Below are positions 29,960 through 37,736 of a stretch of 64,000 nucleotides of DNA, piece by piece. Numbering within the stretch: position 1 is the stretch's first letter; each line of letters opens with the position of its first letter. The stretch is from positions 62,001 through 126,000 of the forward strand of contig NZ_CBDDGH010000003.1 in assembly GCF_965227725.1 (NCBI RefSeq), in the 5' to 3' direction. Under the pieces are notes generated by a model that was not told where the DNA came from, did not search any database, and saw only the letters and a list, made by a program, of their open reading frames with translations. A program made the translations under genes and the position numbers. Source of the stretch: Shimia sp965227725 (lineage in GTDB: Bacteria > Pseudomonadota > Alphaproteobacteria > Rhodobacterales > Rhodobacteraceae).

Positions 29960-30877
29960 CTACGCCAACCGGTCAAGCACCAGATCGGCAATCATCGCAC
30001 TCACGCGCACATTGCTGTCCTGCGTGACCCCCGCGATATGCGGGGTCAGGATCAGATTGCTGACCCCTTTGAAAATCTCTGCCGCATCTTGGGTCAGAGG
30101 TTCCGTCTCAAATACATCCAGCGCCGCGCCTGCGATGTGGCCAGACTGCATCGCCGCCACCAAGGCTGCCTCGTCTAATACGCCCCCACGCGCCGCATTG
30201 ATCACCACCGCGCCCGGTTTCATCTGCGCAAAGGCTTCCGCGTTCATCATATGGCGGGTCTGCTCGGTCAGCGGCACATGCAAGCTCACCACATCCGCAT
30301 TGGCCAGCACATCGGCGATCTCGCCCCGCTCCGCGTGCTGCCACGCCGGATGGTCGGTGGGCAAAAACGGATCATAGGCAACCAGCGTCATCCCCATGGC
30401 GCGCGCCAAACGGCCGGTTTCCTGCGCATTGGCGCCAAAGCCCAGCAGGCCAAGCACACGCCCGCCCGCCTCACGGCCGGAACATTGCGCGCGCGGCCAA
30501 TCGCCTGCCAGCATCGCATGTTTGGCGTGATAGGCATCGCGCAGCAGGACCAGCGCATTGGTCACAACATATTCCGCCACCGACAGCGTATTGGCCCCCA
30601 GCGCGGGCATGACCTCCACGCCGCGCGCCTCACAGGCCGCCACGTCGATATTGTCGAGCCCGACACCCAGACGGCCCACACATTTCAGATCGGGGGAGGC
30701 CTCCAAGAGCGCTGCGGTGACCTGCGTGCGGTTGCGCACAATCAGCGCCTGCACCCCGGCCATCTGCGCAGGAATATCGCCCTGCGCATCGGCCAGCTCT
30801 GGCGCATAGGTGGTGCTGTGGGCCGCTTTGAGCCGCCCCACCGCCGTGTCATCCATGAACTCCGTGATCAAAATCAT
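29960..30877 (-). CDS. slcC: D-2-hydroxyacid dehydrogenase, probable (S)-sulfolactate dehydrogenase
   Basis: 305 residues of the SerA/D-2-hydroxyacid dehydrogenase family. The NAD site is LGLLGFGANAQETG; the catalytic Arg (NAARGGVLDE), Glu (DVFETEP) and His (TPHIAGV) are all present. SlcC, the known (S)-sulfolactate dehydrogenase, belongs to this family. Its position directly before comDE points to oxidation of sulfolactate to sulfopyruvate. It has no C-terminal ACT domain, unlike many SerA proteins. Glyoxylate or phosphoglycerate activity is possible on sequence alone. Confidence 0.8.
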   Translation of the reverse strand: MILITEFMDDTAVGRLKAAHSTTYAPELADAQGDIPAQMAGVQALIVRNRTQVTAALLEASPDLKCVGRLGVGLDNIDVAACEARGVEVMPALGANTLSVAEYVVTNALVLLRDAYHAKHAMLAGDWPRAQCSGREAGGRVLGLLGFGANAQETGRLARAMGMTLVAYDPFLPTDHPAWQHAERGEIADVLANADVVSLHVPLTEQTRHMMNAEAFAQMKPGAVVINAARGGVLDEAALVAAMQSGHIAGAALDVFETEPLTQDAAEIFKGVSNLILTPHIAGVTQDSNVRVSAMIADLVLDRLA

Positions 30878-30901
30878 CAGAGGCCTCCTTCCCAGTTTGG
30901 C

Positions 30902-32350
30902 TTAGAGCCCGGCCACGCAGGTGTATTTGGTGATCTGGTAGTCCTCCAAACCCTGGCTGCCGCCCTCTTTGCCCATGCCGCTTTCCTTCACCCCACCAAA
31001 AGGCGCTTCGACGGTGGTGATGAGACCGGAGTTGATGCCCACCATGCCGTATTCCAGCCCCTCGTTCATGCGGAAAGCACGGGCGAGATCTTTGGTGTAG
31101 GCATAGGCCGCGAGGCCGTAGTCGGTGGCATTGGCCGCCGCCACAGCATCGTCTTCGTCCTCAAACTTGTAGATCGCCGCCAGCGGGCCAAAGATCTCAT
31201 CGGTGGTGAACTGCATCTCCGATGTCGCGCCGGTGATCAGGGTCGGCTCAAAGAAGGTCTGGCCCAGCGCGTGGCGTCCGCCACCCAGCACAACCTCGCC
31301 GCCTTTGGCCTTGGCGTCGGCAATCATGCCTTCCACCTTCTTGACCGCATTCTCATCGATCAGCGGCCCCTGCACCACGCCATCCTCGGTGCCATCGCCA
31401 ATCTTCATCGCCGCAATCGCGTCTTTCAGCTTGGCGACAAAGGCATCATGAATGCCCGCCTGCACATAGAAGCGGTTGGTACAGACACAGGTCTGCCCCA
31501 TGTTGCGGAACTTCGCGATCATTGCGCCTTCGACCGCGGCATCGAGATCCGCGTCGTCAAACACGATGAAAGGCGCATTGCCGCCCAGCTCCATGGAGAC
31601 CTTCTTCACCTGATCCGCAGACTGACGGATCAACAGCTTGCCCACATTGGTGGAGCCGGTGAAGGTCACTTTGCGCACCTCTTTGTTGCTCATGATCGCA
31701 CCGCCAATCGCGGGCGCATCGCCGGTGACGATGTTCACAACACCATCCGGGAAGCCCACATCCTGACACAGCTTGCCCCAGGCCAGACCGCTATAAGGCG
31801 TCTGCGGCGCGGGTTTCGCCACCACGGTACAGCCCGCTGCCAGCGCCGGTGCAATCTTGCGCGCCAGCATGGAGCTTGGGAAGTTCCATGGTGTGATCAT
31901 GCCAACCACGCCCACCGGATGGTGGGTCACCAGCAGGCGTTTGTCATTGCTGGGGGCCGGAATGATCTCGCCTTTGGTGCGACGGATTTCCTCGGCAAAC
32001 CAGCGCACATAGGCCGCGCCAATCGCGATCTCACCGCGCGCCTCAAACAGCGGCTTGCCCTGCTCGGCAGTCAGCAGCTGCGCGAGGTCTTCTTGGTTGT
32101 CCATCAGCGCGTCATGCAGCTTGTGCAGCAGGCCCACACGCTCCGCCAGCGAGGTCTTGGACCAGCTTTTGAACGCTTGGGACGCGGCGGCAATGGCGCG
32201 CTCGGTTTCATCGTGACCAGCGTTGGGCACCGTGCCCAGAACAGCGCCGGTGGCGGGGTTGGTGATCTCTGTGGTGTCGCCATCATCAGCGCCCACCCAC
32301 TGGCCGCCAATCAGGTTGGCTTGCTGCATCAATCCGTTGAAATTGCTCAT
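30902..32350 (-). CDS. GabD-like aldehyde dehydrogenase, probable sulfolactaldehyde dehydrogenase
   Basis: 482 residues of the succinate-semialdehyde dehydrogenase type. Visible features are the Asn of GMITPWNFPSSM, the NAD loop FTGSTNVGKLL, the catalytic Glu in MELGGNAPF and the catalytic Cys in NMGQTCVCTNR. In other sulfosugar pathways, GabD-like enzymes oxidise sulfolactaldehyde to sulfolactate. Here it lies between the mutarotase and slcC, exactly where that step belongs. The ATG overlaps the upstream stop (ATGA). Succinate semialdehyde remains a possible substrate, but no other GABA gene is near. Confidence 0.85.
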   Translation of the reverse strand: MSNFNGLMQQANLIGGQWVGADDGDTTEITNPATGAVLGTVPNAGHDETERAIAAASQAFKSWSKTSLAERVGLLHKLHDALMDNQEDLAQLLTAEQGKPLFEARGEIAIGAAYVRWFAEEIRRTKGEIIPAPSNDKRLLVTHHPVGVVGMITPWNFPSSMLARKIAPALAAGCTVVAKPAPQTPYSGLAWGKLCQDVGFPDGVVNIVTGDAPAIGGAIMSNKEVRKVTFTGSTNVGKLLIRQSADQVKKVSMELGGNAPFIVFDDADLDAAVEGAMIAKFRNMGQTCVCTNRFYVQAGIHDAFVAKLKDAIAAMKIGDGTEDGVVQGPLIDENAVKKVEGMIADAKAKGGEVVLGGGRHALGQTFFEPTLITGATSEMQFTTDEIFGPLAAIYKFEDEDDAVAAANATDYGLAAYAYTKDLARAFRMNEGLEYGMVGINSGLITTVEAPFGGVKESGMGKEGGSQGLEDYQITKYTCVAGL

Positions 32351-33345
32351 GTCTGACCTTTCGAAAAGACGAACTGCGTATGTTGTTGATAGGTCTCGCC
32401 AGGCCGCAGCACGGCCTGTGGAAAATCGTCATGGTGATGGGCGTCGGGCCAGACCTGCGGCTCCATCGCAATCCCGGCATAGGCCCCCATCGGCTGCCCG
32501 TCCAATCCGGGCAGTGCGATGTTGATATTTTCCCCATCGTAAACCTGCAAGCCCGGCTCGGTGGTCAGACAACGCATCGTGACCCCGGATGCCGCAGATT
32601 TAAGCGTCGCCACCGGGCGCAAAGCCTCCCGCGCGGCGGAGAGACAGAAATTATGGTCCACCGGATGGGCCTGCCGCACCGGCGCGCTTTGGCGAAAGTC
32701 AAATCCGGTGCCCGCAACAGGTGCCTGTGCGCCGGTCGGGATCAGCTCCGCATCCACCGGCAGATAGGTCTGCGCAGCAATCTGAAGACTGTGCTCTGAG
32801 ATCGTGTCTGCACTGTCGAGCTTGAAATAGCTGTGATGCGCCAGACTGCAAAGCGTGGTTCTATCCGTCTCGGCACGCATGCGAATGTCCAGCACGCCCC
32901 CCTCAAGCAGCGCAAAACTCACCCGCGCGGTCAGGCTGCCGGGAAAGCCCATATGACCGTCGGGCAGCGTGATCTGCAGCGTCGCGCTGTCTTCTGCCTC
33001 CGCCGCGATCTCCCAAAGCCGCTTGCCCATGCTGTCCGCCCCACCGTGCAGCGTGTGCTTGCCGATGAAGTTGCGATCCAATTGGTAGCTCTGCCCGTCG
33101 AGTTCCAGATGCCCGTCCCGAATGCGATTGGCAAACCGCCCCGCCGTGGCCCCGAAATAAGGCGAATGGGTCAGATAGGGCGCGAATTCCGCGAACCCCA
33201 GCACCAAAGGCGCGTCATGCCCCGCCAGCCGCAAATCCTGCAACACCGCCCCATAGGTCAGCAGATGGGCGGTCAGCCCGCCGCCTTTAAGTATGATCCG
33301 ATGCACGGCACTGCCATCCGGCATATGGCCCCAGACGTCACTCAC
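32347..33345 (-). CDS. Aldose 1-epimerase family protein, probable sulfoquinovose mutarotase
   Basis: 332 residues from a GTG that overlaps the upstream stop codon (GTGA), the same coupling seen elsewhere in this operon. The GalM-type signature is present: GATAGRFANRIRDG, KHTLHGGADSMGKRLWE, and the catalytic His in LAHHSYFKL and Glu in AGIAMEPQVWPD. It interconverts anomers of a free sugar; YihR plays this part in the E. coli sulfoquinovose cluster. It would help a retaining or oxidative SQase feed the isomerase. Confidence 0.82.
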   Translation of the reverse strand: MSDVWGHMPDGSAVHRIILKGGGLTAHLLTYGAVLQDLRLAGHDAPLVLGFAEFAPYLTHSPYFGATAGRFANRIRDGHLELDGQSYQLDRNFIGKHTLHGGADSMGKRLWEIAAEAEDSATLQITLPDGHMGFPGSLTARVSFALLEGGVLDIRMRAETDRTTLCSLAHHSYFKLDSADTISEHSLQIAAQTYLPVDAELIPTGAQAPVAGTGFDFRQSAPVRQAHPVDHNFCLSAAREALRPVATLKSAASGVTMRCLTTEPGLQVYDGENINIALPGLDGQPMGAYAGIAMEPQVWPDAHHHDDFPQAVLRPGETYQQHTQFVFSKGQT

Positions 33346-34427
33346 AGGGTCACCGCCTGCCCGCTGCGCGCGCTTTCTTCGGCTGCTTCGCCCACACGCA
33401 CCGACCACAGCCCATCCTCGAGACTCACTTCGGGGTCACCCTTCCCGCTCTGCACCAGATCGCGGAAGCGTTCGTGCTGAAAGTAGGTCGAGCCATGGTG
33501 GTCGCCCGCTTGCAGCACAGTCTCATCTACATCGATCTCCTCGCGCACCACCTCTTTGGTCGCGCGAAAGCTGATCTCCACCTCGCTGTGGCGCTCTTTG
33601 CCGTCATGGGTGAACCGCGCAGGCCCCGGCACCTTGGCCTCCACCCGCGCCTTTTCGCCGGTCACGGCAATGGTCTCCTGCCAGTAGGACCCTTCCGCGA
33701 ACATGCACAAATCCAGCATCCCACGCGCGCCATTGGCGAATTCGACCGTCACAAAGGCATTGTCCAGAATATCCGGCGTGCGGCCGTCATAAGCCTCATC
33801 CAGATGGTTCACATCCACGCCCGCACTGGCATAAACCCGCACTGGATCGCTTTGCAGCGTCAGCCGCATCAAATCCCAGAAGTGGCAGCATTTCTCCACC
33901 AAAGTGCCGCCAGTGCGCGCATTGAACCGGTTCCAGTCGCCAACCTTTTCCAGAAACGGAAAGCGGTGCTCGCGGATCGCCATCATGCGCGGTGTGCCCA
34001 CGGTGCCGTCGCTCAATTCCTTCAGCAGACGCTGAACCGGGGGCATATAGCGATACTCCATCGCCACCCAAACCGGCGCCGCCCGCCCCTCTGCTTTTGC
34101 CAAAACCTCCGCGCAATGCGCCGATGTGGTACACAACGGCTTTTCCACCAAAATCGGGTGCGGCGTCTGCAATACATCCAGCAGGATCTCATGATGCGTG
34201 TCATTGGGCGCGGCAATCAACAGCGCATCCACCAGACCGGACCCCAGCATCTCTTTATAGTCGCCAAAGGCCTTGGCCGTTCCACCCGAGCTGTCCACCG
34301 ACAGCTGGCGCATGCCCGCATCCGGGTCGCTCACCGCTGTCACCTCACAGCCCTGCAGCAGGGTGAGGTTGCGGATATGCTCCTGCCCCATCATGCCTGA
34401 CCCGATCAGGCCATATCGTATCGTCAT
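33342..34427 (-). CDS. Gfo/Idh/MocA family protein, candidate NAD-dependent sulfoquinovosidase (GH188-like)
   Basis: 361 residues from the ATG one base after the isomerase stop. The N-terminal Rossmann fold has YGLIGSGMMGQEHIRN; the EKP motif (LVEKPLCT) and an YRYMPPVQRLLKEL segment follow, then the C-terminal alpha/beta domain with GDWNRFNARTGGTLVEKCCH. It has no signal peptide, so it is cytoplasmic. NAD-dependent SQases (GH188) belong to this fold and have been reported from Roseobacter clusters lacking a classical GH31 SQase, which matches the gene content here. A plain sugar dehydrogenase is the alternative; the assignment rests on context. Confidence 0.75.
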   Translation of the reverse strand: MTIRYGLIGSGMMGQEHIRNLTLLQGCEVTAVSDPDAGMRQLSVDSSGGTAKAFGDYKEMLGSGLVDALLIAAPNDTHHEILLDVLQTPHPILVEKPLCTTSAHCAEVLAKAEGRAAPVWVAMEYRYMPPVQRLLKELSDGTVGTPRMMAIREHRFPFLEKVGDWNRFNARTGGTLVEKCCHFWDLMRLTLQSDPVRVYASAGVDVNHLDEAYDGRTPDILDNAFVTVEFANGARGMLDLCMFAEGSYWQETIAVTGEKARVEAKVPGPARFTHDGKERHSEVEISFRATKEVVREEIDVDETVLQAGDHHGSTYFQHERFRDLVQSGKGDPEVSLEDGLWSVRVGEAAEESARSGQAVTL

Positions 34428-34428
34428 C

Positions 34429-35811
34429 TTAAATCTCCAAAAGCGGCAGCCCCATGGCCCCCGCAGCGCCTCGCAGGGCGTCCCGATGATCGCCATAGGC
34501 CAGCGCCATATGATGCTCGAGCCCGCTCGCGATGATATCGGTCAGCACATCACCCGCCCCGCGCCCAAAACGCAAGACCCCGGAGGTGCCGGTAAAGGCC
34601 ATCGGCCGCGTGAGCATCGTGGCATGGCCCAAAACCATATGTGGCCGCCCATGCGCCTGACTGATCCGCATCAGCGTGACCTCACCGGCCTTCAGCGGAA
34701 ACTGATAGAGCAGCGGCTGCTTGCGGTTGGTGTGAATGGTCGCCTCGGCCTGCTCCTCCGGCGCAATCATCGAGATCGGCGCCTGTCCGCAGTGCCAGAC
34801 CACGCCGGTGTCATCACCCGCGTCCATATCCACCAAATCGGTCAGAAACACCGGCGCATCCGCCGCCGCCGCCAGAACCATCTGGGTGAGCGCGCCGTAT
34901 ACATCTGCCTCACAGGCGCAAGGCACCCGCGCCTCCCCCATCATCGACGCCGGGCCACAGACCGCGCCGCCATATTCGGTGAAGGTTTCCGGCCAACAGC
35001 GAATGGCAAAGGCCCCGTAGCCGCCTTTTTCCTTGAGCGTATCCAGCCCCACTTTCAGGCGCAGCGAGCGGTCAAGCTCTTCCGGGTCCACCTCATCAAG
35101 CCCCGACAGCTCCGCATCCGCCTGCTTGCGCACCTCGGCAGCGGCCTCCGCAGGCACAGCGCGGGCCAGATCAAACAGATCCTCCAGCGCCAGCTCATCC
35201 ACCTCAACGCCGGACAAAGCCTTCATATCCGCCTTGTCATAGGCACAGGTGTCAAACCCCGCCGGATGTTCGCCAATCCGCGCAATCCGCTGCCCGTTGA
35301 CCGCTGTGGCAATCGCCCGTCCGGCCTCTGTGGCCTCCGGCACCGCGCCCAGCGCCAGCTTGCCCGAAGGCCGCGCGCCCGCGAGCATCGCCGTCAGATC
35401 CGCCGCTACATCGCCTGTCGGGTCCGCATAAAGCCAGCCAAAGGCGCGGTTATTCAGACCCAAGGCATGGCTCGCCAGATTGAGACCACAGAAAGAGTTC
35501 AGCCGCAGCCGCCCGCCCAAACGTGGCTCTGGGATCGACCAGATCGACAGTGGCTGTTCAAACGCCGCGCCAATCGCCACGGTCATCGACGCATCAGTGA
35601 AGGTCACCTGCAGGATCATCACCTGATCCACCCCTGCGGCCTTCAGCGCCGCGATACCTGCCTTGGTCGCCGCCTCATCAAACAGCAGCTCACGCGGGCC
35701 AACAATCTCATGGCCCGTCGCGTCGAGTGCCGCCAGCATCGCGGTTAGGTTTTCCTCTGCAAAGGGCACGTCAAAGGTGGGACGCCCCAATGGAAGAATG
35801 CCGAGTTTCAT
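34429..35811 (-). CDS. L-fucose/L-arabinose isomerase-like protein, probable sulfoquinovose isomerase
   Basis: 460 residues of the fucose/arabinose isomerase superfamily. The N-terminal MKLGILPLGRPTFDVPFAEE starts a flavodoxin-like substrate domain. The middle part contains YGAFAIRCWPETFTEYGGAV and the metal-ligand region with EARVPCACEADVYGALTQM, and LVDMDAGDDTGVVWHCGQAP follows. In the cluster it should convert sulfoquinovose to sulfofructose. It is unrelated to E. coli YihS, which is an AGE-type isomerase. It starts 12 bases after the aldolase gene. Confidence 0.8.
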   Translation of the reverse strand: MKLGILPLGRPTFDVPFAEENLTAMLAALDATGHEIVGPRELLFDEAATKAGIAALKAAGVDQVMILQVTFTDASMTVAIGAAFEQPLSIWSIPEPRLGGRLRLNSFCGLNLASHALGLNNRAFGWLYADPTGDVAADLTAMLAGARPSGKLALGAVPEATEAGRAIATAVNGQRIARIGEHPAGFDTCAYDKADMKALSGVEVDELALEDLFDLARAVPAEAAAEVRKQADAELSGLDEVDPEELDRSLRLKVGLDTLKEKGGYGAFAIRCWPETFTEYGGAVCGPASMMGEARVPCACEADVYGALTQMVLAAAADAPVFLTDLVDMDAGDDTGVVWHCGQAPISMIAPEEQAEATIHTNRKQPLLYQFPLKAGEVTLMRISQAHGRPHMVLGHATMLTRPMAFTGTSGVLRFGRGAGDVLTDIIASGLEHHMALAYGDHRDALRGAAGAMGLPLLEI

Positions 35812-35823
35812 GCGCTTAAGCCC

Positions 35824-36852
35824 TCAGATGTCTGCGTAACTGTTGCGGAAGCTGGCACCTTCTGCCGCCAGACGCGCGCCGCCTGCGCCATAACAGCTGT
35901 GCTGCGCCCAATTGGCCGCCTGTGCATCCGCCAGAGCAGAGATGTCTTTCATGTAATCCACCGCGTCGCCCTCAAGCCCGGCGCGCACCGCGTCCCAATC
36001 CGGATAAGCGTTGAAGGCATCGAGCCAGATCGCCCGCCCGGCCAGAAAGCCGCTCGCGCCCGCTTTGAACGCATGCTCCAGCACATTGCGGAACTCCGCC
36101 TTGCCCGCACCTGCAGACAGCATCACCCATGGCCGCCCGGCAAGACGCCCCATTTCGTCAAACACCGCCTGCACCTCGGCAGAGCCATCCGCATCCGCCG
36201 CATTCACCGGACTTTCCAGCTTGAACACATCCACGCCGTAGTCCGGCTTGGCAAATTCCTCGACCGATTTCAGAACGTCATCGGCCTTCTTGCCCTTCAT
36301 CTCCACGTATTCCTTGGTCTGATGGGCGTCTGCGGCAAGCGGATAGACCAGCAGCTCAAACAGGAAAGGAATGTCATATTTTGCACAGGCTTCGCCCACC
36401 TGTTTCACGTAATCCTTCTGCGCTTGATTGACCTCGTCTGAGGCATCGGGCCGATACCAGGCCAGCACCTTCACCGCGTCCCCACCCATGCGCTTGATCT
36501 TGCCCACCGACCAGTTGTCGATGCTGTCAGAGAGCCGCCCACCGGGGGTCTCTTTGAACAGGCTGTCCTCCAACGTGACCACCAGCCCCTTGTGCGGCAA
36601 CAGAGCATCAAAGCTGTAGGGAATGGCATAATGCGGGTCGAGCAGCATCGCGGTGGAATGTGCCTGAAGCGTCTCCACCAACATGCCTTTGAACTTTGCG
36701 ACCTCCTCCCACGGCGCGGTTTCCACCCCGTGATGTTTCGCAATCGGGCCCTTGATCGGCGGGCGCTGATCCACGGCGGTCATCTTGTAAATGCCGTTCT
36801 CATCGGCCATGCGGCGCATCCCGCTCAGCTTGCCGGGTGTCAGGGAAATCAT
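35824..36852 (-). CDS. LacD/YihT-like class I aldolase, probable sulfofructose-1-phosphate aldolase
   Basis: 342 residues similar to tagatose-1,6-bisphosphate aldolase. The Schiff-base lysine is likely the Lys in VDVFKLESPVN. AVDQRPPIKGPIAK near the start and AGASGFLAGRAIW near the end are typical. It is longer than E. coli YihT and closer to LacD in size. In this operon it would split sulfofructose 1-phosphate into dihydroxyacetone phosphate and sulfolactaldehyde. The ATG overlaps the kinase stop by four bases. Confidence 0.82.
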   Translation of the reverse strand: MISLTPGKLSGMRRMADENGIYKMTAVDQRPPIKGPIAKHHGVETAPWEEVAKFKGMLVETLQAHSTAMLLDPHYAIPYSFDALLPHKGLVVTLEDSLFKETPGGRLSDSIDNWSVGKIKRMGGDAVKVLAWYRPDASDEVNQAQKDYVKQVGEACAKYDIPFLFELLVYPLAADAHQTKEYVEMKGKKADDVLKSVEEFAKPDYGVDVFKLESPVNAADADGSAEVQAVFDEMGRLAGRPWVMLSAGAGKAEFRNVLEHAFKAGASGFLAGRAIWLDAFNAYPDWDAVRAGLEGDAVDYMKDISALADAQAANWAQHSCYGAGGARLAAEGASFRNSYADI

Positions 36853-37736
36853 ACCTTCGTCTCCTTAAGGAAGTCGTTGAGCTGAGCGCGGCTCGGAGCC
36901 CCGGCCCGCCCGCCTTTTGTCAAACATTTCAGGGCCGCCGCGCCGTTTGCGTGGCGGATTGCCTCTTCAGCGCCCATGCCCTCTGCAAGCATCAGCGCAA
37001 AAATGCCGTGCCAGACGTCGCCTGCGCCCAGCGTATCAATCGGGGTGATCGGGAAGGCCGTCACATGGCGCACCGCATCGCCTTCGGTGAACCAAACGCC
37101 ATCCGCGCCGTCGGTCACGCAGGCCCAGCAGTCGTGTTCTTGTGCGATCTGTAAAAGCGCGTCTTCGATATCCGCCTCCGGATAAAGCGAGCGCAGCCCC
37201 TGCATCGACAGCGCCACATGGCTTGCAGCCCCCATCAGCGCCGGATCAATCGGCGCTTCTCCGTCCAGAATGCCGGGAATGCCGCGCGCACCGGCCAGCT
37301 CCAAGGCCGCCAGCGCCGCATCCACCCGCCGCGTGTCCGTCAACACCGCGCCCAGATCGGTGAGGCCGTCAAACCAGTCGGTTTTCAGCACAAGCCCCGC
37401 CCCGCGGAAATTCACAATCTGGCGTTCGCCCTGCGCGTCAATCAGCACCGAAGAATAGGAACTCTGCGCCCCCGCCGTGCGCGTCACATGGGAGACGTCC
37501 ACGCCTTCGCGCGCCAGATCGGCCACGATCATATCGCCGATGCTGTCCTCCCCCAGCCGCGCGCCCAACACGGCCTCGCCGCCCATCCGCGCAATCGCCA
37601 CAGCGGCATTGGCGGCACAGCCCCCGCCCACGATATCCGCTTCTTCGGTGCCGTATTTCTCCGCCCGATTGGGCAAGGTCGGCAGGTGAAAGACAAAATC
37701 CACCACTGCCGCGCCGACGCACAGGATCCTGCTCAT
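36849..37736 (-). CDS. PfkB-family carbohydrate kinase, probable sulfofructose kinase
   Basis: 295 residues of the ribokinase/PfkB family. The first signature is IVGGGCAANAAVAIARMGG; the second, PIDTLGAGDVWHGIFAL, holds the catalytic Asp and anion hole. It is similar in type to YihV, the sulfofructose kinase of the E. coli sulfo-EMP pathway. Its ATG overlaps the stop of the MauG-like gene (ATGA), and its own stop overlaps the aldolase, so kinase and aldolase are made in step. Confidence 0.83.
   Translation of the reverse strand: MSRILCVGAAVVDFVFHLPTLPNRAEKYGTEEADIVGGGCAANAAVAIARMGGEAVLGARLGEDSIGDMIVADLAREGVDVSHVTRTAGAQSSYSSVLIDAQGERQIVNFRGAGLVLKTDWFDGLTDLGAVLTDTRRVDAALAALELAGARGIPGILDGEAPIDPALMGAASHVALSMQGLRSLYPEADIEDALLQIAQEHDCWACVTDGADGVWFTEGDAVRHVTAFPITPIDTLGAGDVWHGIFALMLAEGMGAEEAIRHANGAAALKCLTKGGRAGAPSRAQLNDFLKETKV

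Noticed and set aside
30251..32356. 701-codon plus-strand open frame opposite slcC and the GabD-like gene
   Set aside because: Antisense shadow of two well-supported genes.
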